From NCBI GenBank assembly GCA_013289445.1, contig JABCZZ010000001.1:1-64000 (forward strand): 64,000 nt of DNA, given 5' to 3'. Below are positions 57,375 through 64,000 of this stretch, one piece after another. The translations under genes were made by a program, and so were the position numbers. The stretch's first letter is position 1. Every line of letters begins with the position of its first letter. This DNA is from Alphaproteobacteria bacterium. GTDB taxonomy: Bacteria > Pseudomonadota > Alphaproteobacteria > Rickettsiales > JABCZZ01. Below the pieces are notes generated by a model, which saw nothing but the letters and a program-made list of their open reading frames with translations, was not told the DNA's origin and did not search any database.

Positions 57375-57983
57375 TTATGCTCCCTGCCCCGGCTTAACGC
57401 TGACCAGATCCACAGAATCATCGCGCTTGCGGGCAATCTGCGCAGCGATCTTCTGGCGGCGAACGCCAGGACGCGTGCGGTGGGTAAGCACAATCGCGCC
57501 CACCATCGAGGCAAGCAGAATGACGCCGGACACCTGGAAAAGATAAATATAATCGGTATACAGCACATTGCCGATAGCCTGAATATTGGAGATATTATCG
57601 GCAATCGGTTTGGCCTTGAGCGCAAATGCAGCCGGATGTTTAAGCGATGCCACCCCTGCCATCATCAGCTCGGCAAAGAAAATAAGCCCCACCAGCGCGC
57701 CTACCGGAAGGTAGCGCAGGAAGCCTTCGCGCAGTGCGGCAAAATTGACATCCAGCATCATGACCACAAACAAAAACAGCACCGCCACGGCGCCGACATA
57801 GACGATGATCAGCGTCATGGCCAGATATTCAGCGCCGATCAGCAGAAAAAGTCCGGCCGCGTTGAAGAATGCAAGGATAAGGAAAAGCACGGAATGCACC
57901 GGATTGCGGGCGCTGATGACCATCACCGCCGAAATGACCAGCACGAGCGCAAAAAGGTAAAATACCAGTGTTGCTATAACCAC
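57375..57983 (-). CDS. nuoJ: NuoJ, NADH-quinone oxidoreductase subunit J
   Basis: Membrane subunit of complex I with about five helices, 202 residues. ARNPVHSVLFLILAFFNAAG (about 25-44) and LIIVYVGAVAVLFLFVVMML (about 58-77) are the family blocks. The start is a GTG with AAGGGA 8 bases upstream. It lies 71 bases downstream of the spermidine-synthase-like gene, the widest gap in this run, where a separate weak promoter could sit. Confidence 0.96.
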   Translation of the reverse strand: MVIATLVFYLFALVLVISAVMVISARNPVHSVLFLILAFFNAAGLFLLIGAEYLAMTLIIVYVGAVAVLFLFVVMMLDVNFAALREGFLRYLPVGALVGLIFFAELMMAGVASLKHPAAFALKAKPIADNISNIQAIGNVLYTDYIYLFQVSGVILLASMVGAIVLTHRTRPGVRRQKIAAQIARKRDDSVDLVSVKPGQGA

Positions 57984-58054
57984 TTAATCAATCCCTTAAA
58001 ATCCGTTGCTACACCAATAGCAAAGCGCCCGCGAAGTGCAACTGGAGAAATGCA

Positions 58055-60274
58055 TTATTGCAAATAAGGCAATAGGTTGGAATATTGATCGGTCCAGACC
58101 GTTTTACCGCTGTCCACAAGTGGCATCCAGCCCAGTTGCACCGCAAGCATGCGTTGTTCGGGATAAAGTGAGCGACTCATGAATATCCACATGGAAGCGA
58201 GCTCATACGGTGAACGCAATTTATTATGCACCAGCGAGTATCCTTCCAGTGACAGTGACTTTGCCAGTGATGCAAACATGGGAACCAGGTTGAAATAGCG
58301 GTTGGAGACGTTAAACGCAATGATACCGCCAGGCGCGAGCTTGCTGAGATACATGTTCACCGCCTCGCGCGTCAGCAGGTGCACCGGAATGGCATCAGAG
58401 GAGAATGCATCCATAATTATCAGGCCGTAATAATGCTCAGGCATGTGCGCAAGGCTGATGCGCCCATCTCCCAGATAGATATGCTTTTGCGCCCCGCAGT
58501 CGCGCATATAGGTGAATAGGTTACTGTCCTTTGCAATCTCCACCACGTGCGGGTCGATTTCAAACAGGTCGAATTCGCCCCGTTTTTTGTCAATGCACAA
58601 CACTGTGCCCGCACCAAGCCCTACCACCGCCGTAGGCGCAAGCGCCGCATTGTCTTCCAGCATCGCATGCAGCCGCTCCACTGGCCCATAATACGAAGCC
58701 GCCTTTAATCGCTCTTTTTCATCTCGCGGCTGTATGGAATGAATGGTGGAGCCGTGCTTGAATATCATCGCGCCGCGTTTGGCATCATAGTAAACCCTGC
58801 TTACGCCAAAGAAATTGCGCTTGAGATACAACGTGTTCGTATTGTCGTGGTACAGGCTGTGGGAAAACAGCAGCAATGTCATGCAGAGCATAAATGGAAT
58901 TTTGTGTGCGTGAAATGCTCCCGCGAAAGACGCCGTACAAATGACCGCAAGCAGGAATATGGCGCTGTGAAACGTAACCCCCAGACTTGCAAGATGGGTA
59001 AAATGCACATTGATCCAGCTATCTACCCCTGTTTCATGGGTGCCCAGCATCAGCATGACCACATAGAGAAGCAGCACACTTCCACCCACCCATCCGATTT
59101 GCAGCCAAACCCCTTGCCAGCGGGGCTTTTGCACTAATTGCGAGGTGCCAATGAGGCAGGCTGCAAGCAGCAACAGTGGATACTCTACTGCTTCATTAAA
59201 AATATTAGGCGCCAGCAGCGAACTGAATAGCCCTCCCAGCACACCGCCTATCGCCACCCATAAATAGAAAAGGCTCAAATAATGCGGATGCGGCTTAATC
59301 CTTGCGAGCAACCCATGGCAGCACAGCGCCAGGATAAAAAACGTGGCAATATGCACAAAGTGAATGAACAGCATAGCTGGCGGAAAACCGCCGTAATTGA
59401 GAGTGATGAGCAACCCGGCAATGACTATCGCCATGGGGCGTGCGCTCAAAGCCCATTTAACACCCGGCTGCCCTTTGGCAAACCCCAGGATAAATGTAAC
59501 CAGATACAGCGCAAGCGGCACCACCCAGAGCAGCGGCACTGACGCAACATCGGTGGAGATATAGGTGGTGACGCTTAAAAACAGCGCCGAAGGAATAAAG
59601 GCGAGCCAGCACCATGTAAGGCATTCCTTTATTCTAGGCCGGCCAAACACAGAAATTTTTTCTTTCTCTGCGTTGGGCTTCTGTCCTATCAGCCAGAAAA
59701 GCGCAAAAAGAAGCATCGCAGCAAAAAGATAAAATACTTTGCTCCAAATGAGACAAATGCCGGAAAGGGGAAAGAAATATTCCAATACAAAGAACGATAT
59801 CAGCGCACACAAACTGCCCGCATTACTGGCGGCATACAGTGTGTAAGGATTGAAGTCTGTCTTCACATTGCTTTGTACGAGAAATCCCTGCACCAGTGTG
59901 TTGCTCATGGAAAGCAGCAAAAACGGCGCCATCAGTGAGAGGGTGAGACTTGTGAGCACCCACAGGGCGGGATCGTGTATCGGGTCTATATGAACAGGAA
60001 CCATCAGGCAAAACGGCAGAAATAGGAAGGTAAGACACAGAAACCCTGCATAAAGCGCCAACTGTATTTTCCTGTCAGGCAGCTTGAGAATGATATGTGC
60101 CGCCATATAGCCCAGCAGCAGGCAAAACTGGAAAAACACCATGGCGGTATTCCAAACCTGCGGCGCGCCGCCCAGGGTGGGAATCATAAGCTTGGTGATG
60201 ACCGGCTCTGCAAGAAACAACAGCCAGGCGCTTGTGAACACCGTAAAGCTGGCAAAAAATGCAATGAGGGACAT
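58055..60274 (-). CDS. Membrane-fused spermidine-synthase-like protein
   Basis: 739 residues from the ATG at 60274 (a TTG at 60292 is possible). Residues about 1-480 hold about 12 transmembrane helices; about 500-739 form a Rossmann methyltransferase-like domain with VVGLGAGT (about 552-559), LFEIDPHVVEIA and the spermidine-synthase-type DAFSSDAIPVHLLT (about 620-633). This architecture is known in many proteobacteria as fused spermidine synthase-like proteins, whose aminopropyl transfer activity is often unproven. Here the gene sits between nuoI and nuoJ in the complex I operon, which is not its usual place. Its substrate is unknown. Confidence 0.85.
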   Translation of the reverse strand: MSLIAFFASFTVFTSAWLLFLAEPVITKLMIPTLGGAPQVWNTAMVFFQFCLLLGYMAAHIILKLPDRKIQLALYAGFLCLTFLFLPFCLMVPVHIDPIHDPALWVLTSLTLSLMAPFLLLSMSNTLVQGFLVQSNVKTDFNPYTLYAASNAGSLCALISFFVLEYFFPLSGICLIWSKVFYLFAAMLLFALFWLIGQKPNAEKEKISVFGRPRIKECLTWCWLAFIPSALFLSVTTYISTDVASVPLLWVVPLALYLVTFILGFAKGQPGVKWALSARPMAIVIAGLLITLNYGGFPPAMLFIHFVHIATFFILALCCHGLLARIKPHPHYLSLFYLWVAIGGVLGGLFSSLLAPNIFNEAVEYPLLLLAACLIGTSQLVQKPRWQGVWLQIGWVGGSVLLLYVVMLMLGTHETGVDSWINVHFTHLASLGVTFHSAIFLLAVICTASFAGAFHAHKIPFMLCMTLLLFSHSLYHDNTNTLYLKRNFFGVSRVYYDAKRGAMIFKHGSTIHSIQPRDEKERLKAASYYGPVERLHAMLEDNAALAPTAVVGLGAGTVLCIDKKRGEFDLFEIDPHVVEIAKDSNLFTYMRDCGAQKHIYLGDGRISLAHMPEHYYGLIIMDAFSSDAIPVHLLTREAVNMYLSKLAPGGIIAFNVSNRYFNLVPMFASLAKSLSLEGYSLVHNKLRSPYELASMWIFMSRSLYPEQRMLAVQLGWMPLVDSGKTVWTDQYSNLLPYLQ

Positions 60275-60301
60275 CCTGCCCGTATTCAACAAAAAATAAC
60301 C

Positions 60302-60787
60302 CTACCGGTAAGGCGCATCAGCAAGAAGATTCGCGGCGATTGCCGGTTCCCACCGATCACCGTTGGCAAGTAGTTTTTCCTTATTGTAGAAAAGCTCCTC
60401 GCGCGTTTCCGTGGCGAACTCAAAATTGGGCCCCTCAACGATGGCATCCACCGGGCAGGCTTCCTGGCAGAAGCCGCAGTAGATGCATTTGGTCATGTCT
60501 ATATCATAACGCGTCGTGCGGCGCGAACCGTCCGCGCGCGTCTCGGCCTCAATGGTGATGGCTTGCGCCGGGCAAATAGCCTCGCAGAGCTTGCAGGCAA
60601 TGCAGCGCTCTTCGCCGTTGGGATAGCGCCGCAGTACATGCTCACCGCGGAAGCGCGGGGAAAGCGGCCCTTTTTCGTAAGGATAGTTGATCGTCACCGG
60701 CTTCTTGAAAAAATACCGCAGGGTAAGCGCAAGGCCAGCCACCAGTTCCCAGAGAAGAAAGCCGCGTGCAGTCCTAAGAATGGCCAT
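60302..60787 (-). CDS. nuoI: NuoI, NADH-quinone oxidoreductase subunit I (two 4Fe-4S)
   Basis: Ferredoxin-like subunit that carries clusters N6a and N6b from NuoG to NuoB. 161 residues from the ATG at 60787, which has GAGGA upstream; a longer frame reaching 60835 enters the dedA gene. Two CxxCxxCxxxCP motifs are complete: Cys62, 65, 68, 72 and Cys101, 104, 107, 111. The N-terminal ETRKIG-type region [22 protein letters not shown] is normal. It overlaps the dedA gene by 14 bases. Confidence 0.97.
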   Translation of the reverse strand: MAILRTARGFLLWELVAGLALTLRYFFKKPVTINYPYEKGPLSPRFRGEHVLRRYPNGEERCIACKLCEAICPAQAITIEAETRADGSRRTTRYDIDMTKCIYCGFCQEACPVDAIVEGPNFEFATETREELFYNKEKLLANGDRWEPAIAANLLADAPYR

Positions 60788-61394
60788 TACTTTCCTCTTT
60801 GCTTTTACCGTTGTGATGCTTGATATAAACCACAATCATGATCGCTACCCCCATAATGGCGGCCCCGGTTACATAAGGCGTGTAGTGCCTTACGAGAGCC
60901 TTATTGCCGCCAATCAGGTAACCCAGAAATACCAGAACGCCCATCCAGAGTCCACCACCCACCGTGGTGTAAAGAATGAATTTCTTAAGATTCATGTGCG
61001 CAAGCCCGGCCGGGAAAGAGATGAAATGCCGAAGACCGGGCACCAGCCTGCCGGTAAGCGTTGAAATTTCACCATGACTGGCAAAAAACGCATCGAGCTT
61101 TTCCATCTTGTCGTGGCCGAAGAAGAAATATTTGCCGTAGGCGTAAAGAAAACGGCGGCCATAATGATAGGCGATGTAATAATTGGCGATCGAGCCTGTA
61201 ATCGCGCCACTTACCGATATAATCATCACGAGCACGGCGTTCATCTGCCCTTGCTGGACGAGATAGCCCGCGGGCACCATTGTGAGTTCCGCCGGAATCG
61301 GCACGAAGGTGCTTTCAAAAAACGTCATGACAAAAATGCCGCCATAGCCAAAACTATGGACAAAATGCACCAGCCATTCCGCAATTGCTTCCAT
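60774..61394 (-). CDS. DedA family membrane protein
   Basis: 206-residue protein of the DedA/VTT family, now linked to undecaprenyl-phosphate and phospholipid translocation. The conserved [19 protein letters not shown] (about 25-43) and [16 protein letters not shown] (about 114-129) blocks are intact, including the membrane-dipping Glu/Pro and Arg residues. Two re-entrant loops and about four helices are expected. The short basic tail ends at residue 206. The gene lies between nuoH (18-base gap) and nuoI (14-base overlap) inside the complex I operon, an unusual site. Confidence 0.9.
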   Translation of the reverse strand: MEAIAEWLVHFVHSFGYGGIFVMTFFESTFVPIPAELTMVPAGYLVQQGQMNAVLVMIISVSGAITGSIANYYIAYHYGRRFLYAYGKYFFFGHDKMEKLDAFFASHGEISTLTGRLVPGLRHFISFPAGLAHMNLKKFILYTTVGGGLWMGVLVFLGYLIGGNKALVRHYTPYVTGAAIMGVAIMIVVYIKHHNGKSKEESNGHS

Positions 61395-61412
61395 GATGTC
61401 TGTGGTTCCTTG

Positions 61413-62435
61413 CTATGCCGCGACGTGTCTGAAATACACGACGTATCCCGAGACGATCACCACCCAGAGCAGTGATACCGGAAGGAATACTTTCCAGCCA
61501 AGACGCATCAGCTGATCATAACGGTAACGCGGGATGGTTGCGCGCACCCAGATAAAGATGAAAAGCATCACCAGTATCTTAAGCACAAACCAGATCACGC
61601 CGGGAATGGCATTGAGCATAGGATAATCGAACGGCGACCACCAGCCCCCCAGGAAAAGCACGCTGGTCATGCCGCTCATCAGGATCATATTGGCGTATTC
61701 TCCCAGGAAAAACAGGGCGAACGCCATGGACGAATATTCAACATTGTAGCCTGCAACCAGTTCGCCTTCCGCTTCCGGCAGATCGAAAGGATGGCGGTTG
61801 GTTTCAGCCAGCGCCGAGACAAAAAAGATAATCGCCATCGGGAAAAGAATGGAACAAAGATTCCAATGGGTAAAGCCGCCCTTCTGGCCATTGACGATAT
61901 CGGTCAGGTTGAGCGAGCCCGAGAAAAGCAGCACGGTGATGATAACAAAACCGATGGATACTTCATACGAAACCATCTGCGCGGCAGAACGTATGGCGCC
62001 CAGAAACGCGTATTTGGAGTTGCTCGCCCAGCCCGCCATGATGATGCCGTAGACGCTCAGCGAAGAAATCGCAAAGAGATACAATATGCCGACATTGATA
62101 TCGGCAATGACCCAGTGTTCGCTCATCGGGATCACCGCCCAGCCCAGGAGCGCCAGCGTGAAGGTAAGCATCGGCGCCAGAATGAAGACGATTTTGTTCG
62201 CCTGCGTCGGCAGCAATGTTTCCTTGAAAATGAGCTTGAAGCCATCGGCAAAGGGTTGCATGAGGCCAAAAGGCCCCACCACGTTGGGACCTTTGCGCAA
62301 CTGCATGGCAGCAATGACTTTGCGCTCCATCAGCGTAAGCATGGCCACCGCTACGATCAGCGGCACCACCAGCGTAAGAATTTTTACAACGATGAGCAGC
62401 ACCGACATCAGATAGCTGGACATAATATCGTGCAT
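61413..62435 (-). CDS. nuoH: NuoH, NADH-quinone oxidoreductase subunit H
   Basis: Membrane subunit that forms the quinone-binding chamber with NuoB/NuoD, 340 residues from the ATG at 62435. [23 protein letters not shown] (split in two conserved parts at about 36-58) and [20 protein letters not shown] (about 206-225) are diagnostic, as is the acidic loop. It overlaps the nuoG stop by one base. A longer frame upstream lies within nuoG. Confidence 0.97.
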   Translation of the reverse strand: MHDIMSSYLMSVLLIVVKILTLVVPLIVAVAMLTLMERKVIAAMQLRKGPNVVGPFGLMQPFADGFKLIFKETLLPTQANKIVFILAPMLTFTLALLGWAVIPMSEHWVIADINVGILYLFAISSLSVYGIIMAGWASNSKYAFLGAIRSAAQMVSYEVSIGFVIITVLLFSGSLNLTDIVNGQKGGFTHWNLCSILFPMAIIFFVSALAETNRHPFDLPEAEGELVAGYNVEYSSMAFALFFLGEYANMILMSGMTSVLFLGGWWSPFDYPMLNAIPGVIWFVLKILVMLFIFIWVRATIPRYRYDQLMRLGWKVFLPVSLLWVVIVSGYVVYFRHVAA

Positions 62436-64000
62436 TACGCCGCCTCCTTGCCTTCTACGATCACTTCCACGCATTCAGCCATGATCTTAGACGCACGGCT
62501 GATCGGATCCGTCATGTAAAAATTCTTGATGGGGCTGGCGAATGGCTCTGCACCCAGTTTGGCATTGGCGTCGCCCTTCCCGGCCTGCCATGCAGCATTC
62601 GCCGTTGACGGCAAGCGCTTGCGCAATGCTTCAAGGCTATCGTACGGCAGTGTTTTACCCAATTGCTCGGACAGCGCACGGATAATTTTCCAGTCTTCCT
62701 TGGCTGCGCCGGGAGCAAAAGCAGCTTGCGTGGTTTGCTGCATGCGACCTTCAGTGTTCACATAGGTTGCGCTTTTTTCAGTATACGCCGATCCGGGCAG
62801 GATGACATCGGCACGGCTTGCGCCTTTGTCGCCGTGATGCCCCTGATAAATGATAAATGCGTTGCCGAGTTCGCTGGTGTTAATTTCATCCGCACCCAGC
62901 AGATACACCACTTCAACATCCCATGTGCGCGTGGCTTCCAGAATTTCAGGGGTGCTTTTGCCGCATTTGCCCGGCACAAAGCCTGCAGCCAGACCGCCAG
63001 CGCGTGCTGCTGCCGTATGTAACACGTTAAATCCATTCCAGCCGTCTTTGATAAGACCACAATTGTCGGCAATCGCGCGTGCTGCTTTGAGCACTTCCGC
63101 ACCGTCCGCCCGTGCAAGCGCGCCCTGGCCGATGATGAGCATGGGATTCTTGGCCGCTTTCAGCGTTTCCGCCAGAGGGTGCTTGCCCGAGGCTATTTCA
63201 TTAAGCAGCGCCGGCCTATTACCGAGCCAGTCGACTTTATAGGTGAGATCGACAGCTTCGCCGATGCCGAATATCCTGAGTGCGCCCTTAAGATAGGTCT
63301 TGCGGATACGCGCATTGATAATCGCCGCCTCATGACGCGGATTGGTGCCGATTAACAGCAGCACATCGGCGTTTTCAATACCGGCAATGGTCGTATTAAA
63401 AAGTGTTGCAGCACGGTCGCTCGCATCAAGCTTGGTGCCGTCCTGGCGGCAATCCAAATGCGCTGAGCCCAGCGATGTCAGCAATTCTTTCAACGCAACC
63501 ATGCTTTCCATACAGGCCTGATCGCCGGCGAGGGCCGCGATTTTATTCGCCGTGGTGGATTTAAGTTTTTCCGCCGCTGCGGTCAATGCTTCTGGCCAGC
63601 TGGCTTCGACGAGCTTGCCGTCCTTGCGCAGATAAGGGCGGTCAAGACGCTGGGTACGCAGGCCGTCGCAGGCATGGCGGGTTTTGTCGGAAATCCATTC
63701 TTCGTTGATATCCTCATTGAGTCGTGGCAACACGCGCATCACCACACCCTGGCGTGTATCGACGCGAATGGCGCATCCTACCGCATCCATCACGTCGATA
63801 GACTCGGTCTTGGTCAACTCCCATGGCCGCGCCATGAAAGCGTAGGGCTTGGAGGTCAAAGCCCCCACCGGGCAGATATCGACGAGATTGCCCGAAAGCT
63901 CAGAAGTGAGCGCCTTTTCGACATAGGTGCCGACTTCCATATGTTCACCGCGCCCCATCGCGCCCAATTCAGGCACGCCGGCGACTTCGGTCGAGAAGCG
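62435..64000 (-). CDS. nuoG: NuoG, NADH-quinone oxidoreductase subunit G (5' end outside window)
   Basis: The C-terminal 521 residues of the large iron-sulfur subunit; the frame stays open to base 64000, where it reads [13 protein letters not shown]. The visible part begins just before [20 protein letters not shown], the segment that binds one of the 4Fe-4S clusters, and continues through the molybdopterin-oxidoreductase-like domain. The N-terminal 2Fe-2S and other cluster ligands are beyond the edge. Upstream gene nuoF is expected outside the window. Confidence 0.96.
   Translation of the reverse strand, partial: RFSTEVAGVPELGAMGRGEHMEVGTYVEKALTSELSGNLVDICPVGALTSKPYAFMARPWELTKTESIDVMDAVGCAIRVDTRQGVVMRVLPRLNEDINEEWISDKTRHACDGLRTQRLDRPYLRKDGKLVEASWPEALTAAAEKLKSTTANKIAALAGDQACMESMVALKELLTSLGSAHLDCRQDGTKLDASDRAATLFNTTIAGIENADVLLLIGTNPRHEAAIINARIRKTYLKGALRIFGIGEAVDLTYKVDWLGNRPALLNEIASGKHPLAETLKAAKNPMLIIGQGALARADGAEVLKAARAIADNCGLIKDGWNGFNVLHTAAARAGGLAAGFVPGKCGKSTPEILEATRTWDVEVVYLLGADEINTSELGNAFIIYQGHHGDKGASRADVILPGSAYTEKSATYVNTEGRMQQTTQAAFAPGAAKEDWKIIRALSEQLGKTLPYDSLEALRKRLPSTANAAWQAGKGDANAKLGAEPFASPIKNFYMTDPISRASKIMAECVEVIVEGKEAA

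Noticed and set aside
1..64000. CRISPR arrays, tRNA/rRNA genes, IS elements or prophage
   Set aside because: No regularly spaced repeats, no cloverleaf or rRNA-like stretches, and no transposase, integrase or phage-type protein was seen on either strand.

Overview
The window reads as a chromosomal stretch of an alphaproteobacterium. Evidence for this is the order lpxD-fabZ-lpxA-lpxI-lpxB with LpxI (not LpxH) as the UDP-diacylglucosamine hydrolase. Further support is the run nuoG-H-I-J-K-L-M-N followed directly by a birA-type ligase, coaX and an RNase J gene, and the order rimP-nusA-infB-rbfA-truB-rpsO-pnp. I cannot name the genus. I saw no tRNA, rRNA, CRISPR array, insertion sequence or phage gene. 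Coding density is very high: no intergenic gap exceeds about 130 bases.

Layout. (1) 1-6122, + strand: lipid A genes (lpxD tail, fabZ, lpxA, lpxI, lpxB), an M17 aminopeptidase and a GYF-like membrane protein. (2) 6136-28360: an accessory glycan-type cluster. It starts behind a good sigma70-like promoter with a thiamine-pyrophosphate E1 alpha/beta pair and a phytanoyl-CoA-dioxygenase-like protein. It then carries an acyltransferase-3 protein, a tandem-duplicated FkbM-type methyltransferase, glycosyltransferases, two more putative Fe(II)/2-oxoglutarate oxygenases, two other methyltransferases, three polytopic GT-C-like proteins, a Dpm1-like transferase and four SDR/epimerase enzymes. (3) 28401-37450: anmK, tyrS, a YhdP/AsmA-like giant, glnE and clpS. 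(4) 37467-45977, - strand: pnp, rpsO, truB, rbfA, infB, nusA, rimP, the conserved transcription/translation operon, with a promoter plus terminator-like leader in front of rimP. (5) 46058-47383: an unrecognised glycine/alanine-rich protein with a probable internal duplication. (6) 47478-64000, - strand: one tightly packed apparent operon nuoG-nuoH-dedA-nuoI-(spermidine-synthase-like)-nuoJ-K-L-M-N-birA-coaX-(secreted unknown)-rnj-trmB.

The cluster in region 2 is the best candidate for something undescribed. Its enzymes would fit synthesis, methylation, acylation and oxidation of an unusual surface sugar. An E1 alpha/beta pair without E2/E3, lying in sugar-tailoring genes, may attach a two-carbon branch to a sugar. 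That is inference. No nucleotidyltransferase, Wzx/Wzy or ABC exporter is in the window, so the cluster must depend on genes elsewhere. Two further oddities are the membrane-protein genes inserted into the nuo operon (a DedA protein between nuoH and nuoI, a membrane-fused spermidine-synthase-like protein between nuoI and nuoJ) and a possible attenuator before rimP-nusA-infB.
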